Of a stretch of 64,000 bases of DNA, positions 1-10,165 are shown in pieces. Made by a program: the position numbers and the translations under genes. The notes below the pieces were generated by a model. The model did not search any database, was not told where the DNA came from, and worked only from the letters and a program-made list of their open reading frames with translations. The DNA is from Xiphydria camelus (lineage: Eukaryota > Arthropoda > Insecta > Hymenoptera > Xiphydriidae): the NCBI GenBank assembly GCA_963678675.1, contig OY783198.1, positions 24,786,684 to 24,850,683 on the forward strand, read 5' to 3'. Each line of letters opens with the position of its first letter. Position 1 is the first letter of the stretch.

Positions 1-1446
1 GTTATTTCGATTCGTAGACAAATAATGGATGCGTTCGGTATCCCGGAATATACACCTCCAGTGGGATCGCGCGGTTACTCGACCGTGCCTGCAGGGCGGC
101 TGTGCGTCAATCCGATGCCGGCGCACAGTCGAAGGTGTACGCCACTGTGGCCGGGGTTAGCGCTCAACCACTCCTCCCTTCGCTAGCTCTTCTCGCGCTT
201 CGAGGTAATCCATCTTGCTCGGATGAGTATACTCCGTGACCTTGGAGGTGAGAGGAGGGTCACTCGTGACACGGAGAGGGCACAGTGCGAATCGGAGTTG
301 GTTGTGCGCCCAGTTGCGGAAAAGGTCTCGATTTTTCTCGTTCATCTCCAAACGCGTAATGAGAGATTGATTTGATCGATTGATTGAAGAGTTTATTGCA
401 CAGGAAATTGTACAAATATTGCGCCCTGGACAAGCAGGAGCACAGCGAAAACAGCATTATAAGTGTTCGAAAATACGTTTAAGATATACACAGGCAGTTA
501 ATTAACTGAACTCGTCATAATATGGTAAAGAGTTGAATGAGGCAAATGAAACAGCAATTGCAGATTTAAGACGAAGTTCAGTTAATAATATAGTAAGAAT
601 CTTAGAATTAAAATCAGCATTAGCGTGCTAGAGAGAGAGAGAGAGAGAGAGAGGAAGCGAAATTACAGGAATACATGTAGGCAATGCTACTATGAAAATA
701 AAATTTTATTCAATACGTCGAAGCAGAAGTTTACTCGTATATTGGTAGATGATATATCACTTTGTCACAGAAATATTGCCGTAGTCCGTATCAGTAGCGT
801 GGCCTATATTTCTACAATCTCTTCTACTGAGAAACGATAATCATATAATAGATAATCGATAAGAAATTTTAATCAGCTTCATCGAAATAAACGCGTTTTT
901 CGATAGTCCTGTAAGACTACGCTTATTCGATTCGACGATGAGCGCATTGATCTGATCTGAATAATATTCAATGAAATCAATATTTATACACATCCAATCG
1001 GTATTCATTCCGATCAAACAAATATGCTCTATTAGGATCATTGGAAAAAAGCGTTTAATCGACTCGAGTAAATTTTTTTTCGCCAGTGAAACCTCGCAGA
1101 CGCAATTTCCTCCCCATCGACGAAAATAACGCCTCCTCTAATCGCCATTCATTTCGAAAATGAGCTTCCCAGAAAATGCCGCGCGTCCCGCACGACTACA
1201 ACACCGCGTGCGCGCGAACACAATGGAGGTTCATAAATAAGCGAAACGTCCCTCCTCGGGTGGGGTCCCCTTACTTCCACCGATCCAATTCAGTCGGAAT
1301 TCCCGCACGGAATCCCGCCACGGGGGACGACGACATCCCTCCCCCGCCCGACCCTCGAGCCTCGGCGGCGCGCGCGAAATTTCCAAGGGGTCCTTCGGAA
1401 TATCGCCGCGCGCACGCGTTCCTCTCGCGTCGCTTAAATATTTCAG
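1..1446. other. Upstream non-coding DNA, no gene recognised
   Basis: I see no recognisable gene here. A 53-codon open frame starts at an ATG at 25 and a 64-codon minus-strand frame lies at 157-351; neither resembles a known family or has clear splice context. An (AG)n microsatellite sits at 631-652. From about 1080 the DNA becomes CpG-rich, which fits a promoter or 5' UTR region just upstream of the candidate first coding exon. That reading is inference. Confidence 0.4.
631..652. repeat. (AG)n microsatellite
   Basis: About eleven uninterrupted AG dinucleotides are visible. It is a simple repeat with no coding context. Confidence 0.9.
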
Positions 1447-1484
1447 GAGGCGACGCGATGCGGTCCGAGTCGCGCGCGAAGACG
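1447..1484 (+). CDS. kmr: Candidate first coding exon of the PLEKHA/kramer-like gene
   Basis: A short segment follows an AG acceptor (TATTTCAG ending at 1446) and ends at a strong GTGAGT donor at 1485. An ATG at 1458 opens nine codons (MRSESRAKT) that end exactly in phase 0. That is the phase needed by the PH-domain exon at 3894, so the joined protein reads MRSESRAKT then VVQAGTAA. The segment could also be the 3' part of a longer first exon, because the frame stays open upstream. There is no homology support for so short a peptide. The call rests on the donor, the ATG and the phase match; the true start could lie outside the window. Confidence 0.4.
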
Positions 1485-2436
1485 GTGAGTGGCGGGGGCG
1501 TCGCGCCGATAACATCGGTATAACGGGCACCATCGATTTTACAATCACAAGTCGCCCGATCGTTCCGCGTGACCGGCGTGCGTGACTCGCCGGTCGCGCT
1601 TCCATCGCGCGACGAGGAAGGAATCGATGCCGTCGACGGGGGAAATAGGAGAGCGATAAGGGTGGTCCCGATTCTCAACCATCGTCTGATCGTCGTCCTC
1701 CTCCGCTCGAGGCCTTCAACCCTCGCTACCAACCGTCTCGCCGTTTCACATCATCCCCTTCGACGAGCGAACGTCAAGATTCGCGCGACGATCTCCAGAT
1801 GGCGAGGGGAGGGAGTGCGAACGTCTCCTCGCGGCGGAATAATTCGCGTTTCGGGAAATCGGGCTTCCATTCAAACCATCGTCGACCCTCCCGCGCGGCG
1901 AGGGCGGATAACATTTCAATCCGTCGCGGCTATACATACCGAACTCCTCCTTCTATTTACATGAATATCTAATTAAACCTCGGGAATGCAATTGGGTTGG
2001 GTCGCGCGGGCCTCGCGTAACCTCTGGGAACTTCTGTTTTTCTTTCCTATTTTCCCTCCTCCTTCCCTCCTCGCCTTCCTTTGATGCAAAGGACACAGCT
2101 TTCCTCGCGGAATCTTTCCCGTCCGCGATTCCTCATTCCGAGGTGCGATCTCCTTTCGCATGGAAATCCTCCAACGATTCGACGCGGTTTGATCGACGTC
2201 CTACTGGTGATCAGTCGATTGGATTGTACTAGCGGGTCGTTTGTCTACAGCGCGTTTGAGGTAGGAATTGGACGAGCCGACGGATCGGCTACGATTGAAT
2301 TTTTTACATCGGACGATCCCGCAGTTAAGGCAGGATTATATATTTTTGTGAAAAAGACATTTTCCGAACGGAAACAAAAATTATTTTACAGGCTCTCTAC
2401 AACTAGTATTTGCTGAGAACATTTTGTCGCGAAAGA

Positions 2437-2745
2437 TATATCTGTTACAGTGTTAAAACTAGTTTTGACTATGCCTGTCAGCTAATTCTAGTTTTATGTG
2501 GCTTCGCTCGCTTCGCTCGCTCCGCCGATTCTAACCTAACCTAACCTAATCTAACAAATTAAAATATAAATAAATTAGACTCGGTAAGGTTAGATTAGGT
2601 TTGGTTAGGTTATAATCGGCGGAGCGAGCGAAGCCACATAAAACTATAATTAATAAGCATAGTCAAAACTAGTTTTAGCTGAAAAGAACAGTTAAAACTA
2701 GTTTTAACTGAAAACGGGTTTTAACTGTAACATATCCAATAATGG
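2437..2745. mobile_element. Palindromic MITE with telomere-like core
   Basis: The two halves are near-perfect inverted repeats. Both contain AAAACTAGTTTT, a TTATGTGGCTTCGCTCG-type segment and a GGCGGAGCGAGCG motif. The outer ends read ATCTGTTACAGTG on the left and AACTGTAACATAT on the right. The loop side of the left arm holds three CCTAA units at 2531-2554, with a degenerate TTAGG-like counterpart at 2587-2611. No open reading frame is present, so it is non-autonomous. The transposon superfamily is not recognisable from the ends. Confidence 0.75.
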
Positions 2746-2753
2746 TAAATGTA

Positions 2754-2931
2754 CACCGAGAAAGATAACTTGGTCAATCTGACCGAAATCCTGGAGATGA
2801 TGACCAAACCGTTTGAGGAAATATGGATCCTCCATCTGTGTTTGGTTAAATTCACCAATTTTTCGTTAGGATAACTAAACGCGTTTGACTAGTTGCGTTT
2901 TGTCATTTTAACCTAATTATTTTTCTCAGTG
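2754..2931. mobile_element. MITE, CACNGAGAAAAA family, TA target duplication
   Basis: The left end CACCGAGAAAGATAAC and right end TTATTTTTCTCAGTG are inverted repeats, and both are flanked by TA (2752-2753 and 2932-2933). Internal sequence such as CTGGAGATGATG and ATATGGATCCTCCATCTG is shared with the elements at 30920 and 52432. It encodes nothing. Its structure suggests a cut-and-paste DNA transposon derivative with a 2-bp target duplication. Confidence 0.8.
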
Positions 2932-3058
2932 TAACGGCAATCGTGGTGAAATTTTATTTGGTAGAAATATTTACCATCTCAGTAGATATTTTCAGTATTA
3001 TTGGACATATCTTTTGCCGCCACAGATAGGATTGTTGTCATGACAACAAGAAGTATTC

Positions 3059-3294
3059 ACACGGAGAAAAATAATTAATTGGATCTACTGAAAATTACTT
3101 GCGACCCCGCAAGTAATTATTTCTTCATATCAATGAAATTTTTTAATACGAGTACATCAATAATTTGACGTGATCGCGAGGAAGAAATATCAAATTAATA
3201 TATATGAGAAAATATCAAATTGATCTGAATAAATAATTACTCGCGACCCCACAAGTAATTTTTAGTAGCTCCGACTAATTCTTTTTCCCTGTGC
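3059..3294. mobile_element. MITE, CACNGAGAAAAA family (subfamily with AATTACTTG)
   Basis: The left end CACGGAGAAAAATAATTAA and right end TTAATTCTTTTTCCCTGTG type are inverted repeats. The arms continue with GGATCTACTGAAAATTACTTG on the left and its inverse on the right. A related copy lies at 33838-34081. Both share the internal GGAAGAAATATC segment. No coding capacity is visible. Confidence 0.75.
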
Positions 3295-3893
3295 GGCAAA
3301 ATCCAGTTTTGCTAAACAGCAAAATCATTTTTTTCCCGCAGGTACGCGTTCCATCGATATTTTTCTTCCTTCCCTTTATTATTCCCACCCGCCTCCTTTC
3401 CATCGCGTGTCTTTCCCGAAGTTAATCCAATTCCGCGAATGCGAATATAGCACGACCCACCCTATTGGCGCATACAATATCAATACTACAGCCAATAACG
3501 TAAAATAGCCCCATCCAGTAGCAAGAGTCGACGTACGCGTATAACCAAAGTGCCGGCACTCTCTTCGCTCGAGAACGAAGAGTCACGTAACCTTCGTCCT
3601 GCCGAAATCGGCTCGTTTATACGAAATGCCCTCCGTTTCTTTTTTTCGCCCTCCACCGTCGACCCACAAAATCTACGAATCGCGTGCGATCCCTCCGTCC
3701 CGAACGTCGTAATCGCTCGGAGAGATGCCCGGCTCGCGCTTAACTTATCGTCGGTTTTCTATACCGACAGTCCCCCTCAATGGTCTCACGGGTCACGACG
3801 AGAGGTCGTCTTCACAGAAAACACTCATTTCCCGTCGCTCTTTCGTCTGGCGAACGAAATACGTAACACGTGTGCCTCCTTCGCGTGTTCCAG

Positions 3894-4170
3894 GTTGTCC
3901 AGGCGGGGACGGCGGCGGCGACGGCGTCGCCGGCACCGGTGCAGGTGCGCCGGAAAAGCGGCGGCGACGGGACGGCGGGGACGGCGTCGACCGTGTCCGG
4001 GGTGCGCCGACGAAGCGGACCTCAGGGCCTGAGGTCGCCGGCCGCGAAGAGGCCGCTCTCCGCCCCCGTCGCTCTTCAGGGTTGGCTGCACAAGCAGGGC
4101 TCGGAGGGCCTCATGCTCTGGAAGAAACGGTGGTTCGTCCTCTCGGAGTACTGTCTCTTCTATTACAAAG
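3894..4170 (+). CDS. kmr: PH-domain exon, N-terminal half (PLEKHA4/5/6/7 type)
   Basis: The exon follows a TTCCAG acceptor and ends at a GTGAGA donor with one base left over. About 60 codons of Ala/Gly/Arg-rich linker precede the start of a pleckstrin homology domain (VALQGWLHKQG, then LWKKRWFVLSEYCLFYYK). The K-x(n)-K-x-R pattern of phosphoinositide-binding PH domains is present: Lys of HKQG, then KKR before WFVL. WFVL(S)xxCLFYYK is characteristic of the PEPP family (PLEKHA4-7), which includes Drosophila kramer. Members act at the plasma membrane, cell junctions and in Wnt/PCP signalling. The other half of the domain is the next exon, and the split codon gives Gly. The acceptor could lie nine bases further in (GTCCAG), which would not change the frame. 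Confidence 0.9.
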
Positions 4171-4670
4171 GTGAGAGACACATCTCTCTGTACGATCTTC
4201 AGAGCGTCCCCATTGGGATCTGACATATGGGCGGAGCCTCATTAATTTGGCGCCGACAAGAGTGCATACATATTGTGATTACTGTGATTGTATTGTGGTA
4301 AATGACATTTGTCTTCCAATTTTGGAATAAAAATGTTAATAGCTGTGGAAAATATCTGTGCTTGGGCGGGTACAAACTCTGCCCAAAGAAATTTCTTTTA
4401 CAGCACAATAAACTCTTTTATTGCTTTTCGCACGAGGTGAAAATTGAGCGGGGTTCACGTTGATATTATTTAACAATAATACGTGGTATTATTACAATTT
4501 TTAGACGCACAAATGACGCTAATATATATAGTATAGGTAATATAACCACAATCTAGTGTACGTTTCCTGTACTTTTTTCACTTGGCCACCAGATGTCATA
4601 TCGTCACATGTCAGATCCCAATACCATCGCGACTGCACTTTTCCGAGGAGTCGAGCTTTTCGCGGACTAA

Positions 4671-4873
4671 ATGCGGAACGAAAAACCAGCAATTTTTTCA
4701 CTACTTCATTCAGTAACGCTGAGACCTCGAGTTCGTTTTCAAGAAATTGTACAGAGGAAACTGTTCTATGTACAGCTTAAATAAAAAAATTCCTCTGTAC
4801 AAATTCTTGATAACCAGCTCGAGTCTAAGCGCTACCGGATGAAGCAGTAAAGATCGCTGATTTCTTTTCCGTG
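4671..4873. mobile_element. MITE with GAAAAACCAGC / GCTGATTTCTTTTCCGTG ends
   Basis: The left arm (AACGAAAAACCAGCAATTTT, then ACTTCATTCAGTAACGCTGAG) is inverted on the right (AGCGCTACCGGATGAAGCAG, then CTTTTCCGTG). An inner inverted pair, TACAGAGGAAACTG / TTCCTCTGTACA, forms a central stem. A second copy of the family is at 34440-34643. The left terminus has decayed, so its exact boundary is approximate. Confidence 0.65.
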
Positions 4874-5619
4874 CAGTGTGTAAATCGATGAGCCCGATTA
4901 AGTGATAGATTTATCGGGCTACTCATTTGTATCGCCGATCTGTCAGCACTTAGAACTCACCGCGTTCTGTTAGAGTAAATTTAATGACGTCAATATCCGG
5001 ATGCACCGCCTAGACTTTTATCGAATCCGGCGAATAGCGCCGCGCCCGACTACTTATTCTTCTCGGTGCTTCATCCTCGTGCGGATGATCGCGTTAACGC
5101 GCCATTCGGCCAGATTTAATTTAATTCCGTTCGCTCCTCCCGTTCGCGAATACTTCAACTTTTACGATGGAACGTTTCAAAGCGATTGCGGGAGTTATTC
5201 AGCTCTGCCAACTAAGGCAACGTTCGTTTGTACGCGTATTAATCGTAGAGTAAAAGTAGAATAGACGCCCCGGTTGAAGAGCAAGTTCAAAGTCGATTAA
5301 CTTGAAATCAGTGGCAGATATCGAAGAAAAGTTTAAACAAAAAATGTTTATCTATATTTTTACCATAAAAAAGCTACTCTACATTTATCGTATATCTCCA
5401 CTGCTTTTCGAGGTAATCGCGTTCAAAGTTAAACGGAAACTGGAGCATCTGTTCCACTTTTACTCTGCATAGAACACGAGATAGGTGCATCGTCGCGTAA
5501 CACGTGTATATGTATATGAACTCGGGGTAGGCGCGCTATAGTCATGCGGTTTAATCCGATTGGCGATATCGAATTAACTCGAGACGAGAACTCTGCGAGT
5601 TATAGTTGGCTAATCAGGA

Positions 5620-5864
5620 AATTGAGGGGGTTAGAATACAAGGGGTACATGTGACTTTTCTTATATATGGACGTAAGTGCAGATTTAGGTTATTTGGATT
5701 TAAAAAATTCAGGATCTATGCGTGTGATCTCATGTGACAGATGAAGCTCAAAGCAGGAAACCTTTTTATACTAAATAAATTGGCACATAAGCTACCTAAA
5801 TCTGCACTTAAGTCCATATATAAGAAAATTCACTCGTACCCCTTTCATTCTAACCCCCTCAATT
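5620..5864. mobile_element. Long-TIR MITE (about 70-bp arms)
   Basis: The ends AATTGAGGGGGTTAGAATAC and GAATGAAAGGGGTACGAGTG (right end, inverted) pair. They continue into TCTTATATATGGAC, CTTAAGTGCAGATTTAGGT and their inverses, so about 70 bases per arm match with few mismatches. The central 100 bases are unpaired and non-coding. No other copy was found in the window. Confidence 0.75.
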
Positions 5865-6320
5865 AATTTCCGCCTCATCTCGGAATTCCTTTAACGCTCG
5901 ACGAGCCTCGTTTCTCGGACGCATGGTCCACGAGTGCCTAACCCACTCGCCGCGGAAGGCGCGCGCGGACTTTCGTCGTCTCGAAAGAAGTGTTTGCAGA
6001 GTGGGAAGAGAGGAAACTGGAGGACTTATAGCTCTCCTCGCGTACGGGTACCCACTTCGGCGCTCCGGGATTTTCTCTTCTCTCTCGCAGCCCCGTTTCG
6101 ACCACTTCCGTCCTCTCGCTCTTCGCCCGAGCTTTGAACGTTTCGATGCTCGGTCGCGTTTTTCGCGTCTCTCCTTTCGCTCGTCTTCAGCGCGATGAAG
6201 AAGCTCGGTGCACTTAATAATGCACGTCGTCCGTATAGAGTGCCCGGAGCTTTTCAACCAGTTTGTACCGACCGGGAGTTGGAGAGAAGAAGAGAGAGTT
6301 ACATGATACGCGTACGTCGA

Positions 6321-6325
<5 letters not shown>

Positions 6326-6406
<81 letters not shown>
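6326..6406. repeat. (GA)n microsatellite, about 80 bp
   Basis: A pure GA/AG dinucleotide tract of about forty units lies in the intron between the two PH exons. Its length is likely to vary between individuals. Confidence 0.95.
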
Positions 6407-6409
<3 letters not shown>

Positions 6410-6778
6410 GAGATACTCGCGAGCATTCACGCGCTAATGACCGAGAAGCTCCGCGAGTCTCACCTTGACTTTCCGAGATTTCAGTTCTTTTTTTAAGTTT
6501 CTTTTTCTCCTTTCGTCTCTTCCTCCCTTCGGGATTTAAACGCTCGACGCCATTGCCGTACGAGTGCTTCTCTGCTCGTCATCGTTAAAGAATAACGAGT
6601 AGTTTTTCTTGCGCGTATTCTCGACTATCCAGGATACCGCAAAGCACTCGATAACATTTAATTCTCGGCTTTCGCGGCTTACGGTACTAGAAAAGAATAA
6701 ACCACAGAAACGCACGTGGACGAGACACTGACGCACGTCTCGAGGAGATGTTTAAGGCGAATCTCCCTCTGTTCTCAG

Positions 6779-6989
6779 GACCCGAAGAAGAGAAGCTGTT
6801 GGGGTCCATCCTCTTGCCGTCCTATCGCATCACCGTCTGCAGGCCTGAGGACAAGATCAATAAGAAGTTCGCCTTCAAAGCGGAGCATGCGAACATGAGG
6901 ACGTACCACTTCGCCGCGGAGTCCAGGGAGGGCATGAACCAGTGGGTGAACGCCTTGACTCTGGCGAGCCTCCTCCAGGATCCCGATCC
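6779..6989 (+). CDS. kmr: PH-domain exon, C-terminal half
   Basis: The exon follows TTCTCAG and ends at a GTGAGT donor. It reads GPEEEKLLGSILLPSYRI, then NKKFAFKAEHANMRTYHF, then SREGMNQWVNAL. This matches the second half of the PEPP-family PH domain, including the invariant C-terminal-helix Trp (Gln-Trp-Val), the LGSILLPSYRI strand pair and the AFKAxHxNMRTYxF strand typical of PLEKHA5/6/7. The codon phase fits both neighbours: one base is inherited, and two (CC of Pro) are passed on. Together with the previous exon it gives a complete PH fold of about 105 residues. The family assignment is strong; which vertebrate paralogue is closest cannot be decided here. Confidence 0.95.
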
Positions 6990-7813
6990 GTGAGTCTTGC
7001 TTTCTCCTTTTCCATTCTCACCTCACCTGAGAGCAGCGACTATCTCACGCGGGGGTGAATGTGGCACTGATGATATGTGTACACTGGTGACAGAAAAATG
7101 ATTCGGAAAGTATTATTTGAGTCGACAAAATGTTGCGGTCATCAGTTGTCATATAAATGTTTGGTGTGTAGAGCGAAGTATTATACGTAACTGAGGCGTT
7201 TGAAAGATACTAATCAATCGTTATGTAAATCAATGCTTGGTAGTTTGCCAGAAATCGAAATTTCCGGAATCGGTTGCTTGACCGCCCTGCTTTATGTATT
7301 TCTTGCACCGATTATGAAAAGCATGGTTATTAAGTGCATATCTTAAAGGAAGTATAAGATAATAAGATAGGTACCAGCAATTTTACGTATACGAACAATT
7401 TTTTCTTCATCAATAAATCATTGATATCTCAGTGTTTTTTTTAATACTCGATCGATAAATCGGTGATTTTCGGAATTAGCAGGACAAAATACGTCATATA
7501 AGATAGTCGAGAGTTCTATTCCAGAGGTGTCGATTTTTTCAATTTTTCGCAAATATCGAAATTTCTGGAATCCAACTTTAGGCCACCGTTTCCGATGTAT
7601 TTTTTCATTCTGATTCCGAAAATCACGGATTTACCTAGAAAATATGAAAAAGAAAACACCGAGATATCGATTTTTGCGAAAAGAAAATTTTTTTTCGTAC
7701 CTACATAAAATCGTATATTAATCGAATTCGATTCGAGACGCGAATATCGGTTACCGCGACAGAAAACAAAAGTTGGGACAGATTCCCCAAGACATCCTCC
7801 TTTTTTTCAACAG
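6990..7813. other. Intron, no features seen
   Basis: AT-rich sequence of 824 bases runs between a GTGAGT donor and a TTTTTTTCAACAG acceptor. I see no coding frame or clear repeat, apart from a loose internal similarity of the GAAATTTC(C/T)GGAATC type at 7256 and 7556. Confidence 0.7.
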
Positions 7814-8835
7814 AGGAGGCGAAGCTTCGGTGGCTCTGGAATTAGCTGGGCCGGCCGACGGTGAGCGTAGCGCGAGACCCAGCGTCAGTTCGATTTCCTC
7901 GATCCTAAATCAAAGCGCGGACGACAGCGACAGCGGTTTTCACGGTTTTCAATCGCGCGACGAGCCGAGCCACGCCTCCAACAACAACTCCAGCCCGAAC
8001 AGCGCGAACACCGCCTCGTTTCCGAACCTGAGCAGTAGCAATAACGGTAGCAAGGCCAACAACATCGACATTCAACCTCAACCCATGATTAACGGTTGGA
8101 TGCAGCCGCCCGCGCAGTACGAGCAGCCCGGCACGTCTCATCAGCAACAGCAACAGCAATACGGTCAACTCGTTTCCGCCGCGGCTGCTTCCCAGCATCA
8201 GCATCAGCCACAGCCGCATCAGCACCTGTCGCCCCATCAGCACAAATCGCCGATACCCCAGCAGCAGCAACAGCAACAACAACAGCCGGGACCGAGCAAC
8301 GTGCAGACGGTGCAACCGATGCCGAGAAACTTTGGCCAACCGCTCTACGCGAACGCCCCACCGAAACCAAGACGGTTGACCGACGGTTCCAACGAATATT
8401 CGACTCCCTCGCCCGATCCGGATTATCGGAAGTCGCCGGTCTCGCCGGACATTCGAATGTCCAGCAAGAGCCCCATGTCCGAGTACGAGAGGAACGGGCC
8501 GATCTACGTATCGCGAGTCGCGCCTCAGTCGCAGTCGCAGACTTTGCGAACCGATAAGTCCGGACTGAATTACGGCTACAGTCAACCGCAGTCGACGGAG
8601 AGGCGCACGCCGGACACTTACGGCAGAAGTGCCAAACCCAGGACGACCGGGTCTGCCGCGAGGCGAAACGGGGATTACGAGGACGTCTACGCGGGACCTC
8701 AGCTTTACCAGAGGCCGGCCGGCCCCGTTGGTTACACCAAGGGCGCCGCACCGGCGCCCATCCCTATACCCGTTTACGCACCGCAACACCAACAGCAGAT
8801 CTACTCCATCTCGCCGCCGCCGCCGCCGACAAACG
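7814..8835 (+). CDS. kmr: Low-complexity Pro/Gln/Tyr-rich exon
   Basis: The inherited CC plus A makes Pro, then GGEASVALELAGPADGE follows, and the frame is open for 340 codons to a GTAAGA donor. The sequence is disordered: Ser/Asn-rich at first, then His/Gln-rich with several CAG-type poly-Gln runs (about 8145-8165 and 8260-8290), then Pro/Tyr-rich. QPLYANAPPKPRR near 8340 resembles an SH3-ligand segment; repeated tyrosines follow (EYSTPSP, IYVSRV, YEDVYAG, LYQRP). The exon ends in a run of prolines (about 8812-8828) that could bind WW, EVH1 or SH3 domains. This linker follows the PH domain. The SH3/WW roles are inference from motif shape. Confidence 0.9.
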
Positions 8836-9183
8836 GTAAGACTACCCCGTAGTCACATATTCTTTCCAATTATTCCTATAGAATTTTTATCGAAGAATCA
8901 GTAGATCGTCCTGAAATAATATTGTGGAGAATGAGGAACGCAGGACAATAATACAGAGCGGTGCGTCTTATGAGACGCGAGACTCGACAACGAACACAGG
9001 CCGCGATGTTTATTTTACACGTTACTAGAGTTAGTATAACAAGTTAGAACTGAGTTAATGTTCGCGTCGCGGTGCTCGCTGTTACTCACCTATCTCTTTA
9101 GCTATCCGATGAATGATGTATATGTATAAATACGTACAGCGTATTATTCCACGGTGCGTAATTAAACAAATTTGTACTCACAG
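8836..9183. other. Short intron, no features seen
   Basis: A GTAAGA donor and a TGTACTCACAG acceptor bound 348 bases of moderately AT-rich DNA. I see nothing else in it. Confidence 0.75.
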
Positions 9184-9448
9184 TCTCCGCGACTGAAAGG
9201 AGCCAAACCCTTTGTCCGGGCCCGATAATGAGACAACCGCGAGTGCAACCACCGCCGCGGCCACACAGCGCGGATTTCTTAGAGTACGAGGCGACGAGGA
9301 GGCCTCAGCAGCAAACCGGAAGTTACACGGTTCAAGGCGGAAATCATTCGGGCCAACAGCGACGTCCGCAGAGGCCAAAGTCCAGTTTGGACGTAATTAA
9401 TCCCTCCGAGGTATCGGCGAGCGACGGATATTTTTACTCCGAGGAGAG
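9184..9448 (+). CDS. kmr: Linker exon, Arg/Gln/Pro-rich
   Basis: One inherited G plus TC gives Val, then SATERSQTLCPGPIMRQP. The 88 codons continue with SADFLEYEATRRPQQQ and SSLDVINPSEVSASDGYFYS. No domain is recognisable. At 9449 the frame meets GTAAGG, which can be read as a splice donor (exon end) or, after one missing base, as continued coding (V-R-D-F-D-E). The apparent intron is only 50 bases, shorter than any other intron of this gene. See the finding on this junction. Confidence 0.85.
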
Positions 9449-9498
9449 GTAAGGGATTTCGACGAACGCGAATCATCCGCGTCGAAAGAGTCGCTCAG

Positions 9499-9777
9499 GG
9501 TCGTGGAGTATTACAGCGTCGGGCATTCGTGGCATTCAAGGTACGCCGCCCAGATGCGACAGTCCGCGGTTTACCTGCATCAAACCCCGCAACACCATCA
9601 GCAGCAGCGAAATCAATCTTTATCACGCGCGGCAACACCGTCGTCGCGCGACAGGGACGTCGAGACGGCCGTCGGAACGCTCGGCGACCCGTCCTACGCG
9701 ATGCTGAGGCGATCGCAACGGGAACACATGCTTCAGCAGCACCCCATCCCTCCTCAGATGCTGCAGAGGCACTCCGA
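9499..9777 (+). CDS. kmr: Linker exon, His/Gln/Arg-rich
   Basis: After a GCTCAG acceptor the split codon gives Arg, followed by VVEYYSVGHSWHSRYAAQMR. The exon continues with VETAVGTLGDPSYAMLRRSQ and ends in a Pro/Gln-rich stretch at a GTAAGC donor with two bases over. The AMLRRSQRE motif near its end recurs as AMLRRSLRE at the start of the next exon. The exon may really begin earlier (about 9449) if the 50-base gap is coding. No structured domain is recognised. Confidence 0.8.
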
Positions 9778-10165
9778 GTAAGCATGAGTTGTCTCTAACT
9801 GTGTACATCGAGGCACCCCTTTCCCCTTTAACCGTCAAAGGCGTATCGCGTGCGCGAGCATTGCCTCTTTAATCACGAAGGATCCCGTTTAAATATTGAA
9901 CTTTTCGTCCGGAAAGCCTCGAGTAAGTGGCTGATTGCTGATAGGAATTTACAGGGTGCGCCTTGTTGACTCGATTGGTGATTAGAATATTTATTTCAAG
10001 TGAATAACAAATTCGAAACTTTGAAATACTAGTTATTCGTACTTACTATCTTACGAAATAGTAGAAATACACATTTTTCTTTCACAAAATTACTTACCCA
10101 CGCTTCCGATTTCCTCAATTGCACCGCACAATTATAAAAGACACTTTCCACTGCTCCCCGTTCAG
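9778..10165. other. Short intron, no features seen
   Basis: A GTAAGC donor and a TGCTCCCCGTTCAG acceptor bound 388 bases. The two flanking exons join in frame as HSE then MSNEAMLRRS. Confidence 0.75.

Larger units (their letters stand above)
1485..3893. other. Putative first intron with two MITEs
   Basis: No exon was found between the candidate first exon and the PH-domain exon. The first 500 bases are CpG-rich with incidental open frames on both strands. From 2437 to 3299 three inverted-repeat elements lie almost back to back; they are listed separately. Confidence 0.4.
4171..6778. other. Intron inside the PH domain
   Basis: This 2.6-kb intron runs from a GTGAGA donor to a TTCTCAG acceptor. 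It holds two inverted-repeat elements (about 4671-4873 and 5620-5864) and a long GA microsatellite. The open frames at 5859-6257 lie in CpG-rich sequence and show no family resemblance. Confidence 0.7.

Noticed and set aside
157..351. 64-codon minus-strand frame as a transposase or gene fragment
   Set aside because: Its peptide starts plausibly but matches no family I know, and there is no splice or repeat context.
2531..2554. Interstitial telomere
   Set aside because: Only three CCTAA units inside a MITE, too few for a telomere or fusion site.
7905..8792. 295-codon minus-strand open frame in the Gln-rich exon
   Set aside because: It is antisense of CAG/CCG-rich coding sequence; its Leu/Arg-rich composition is what reverse-complemented poly-Gln gives.
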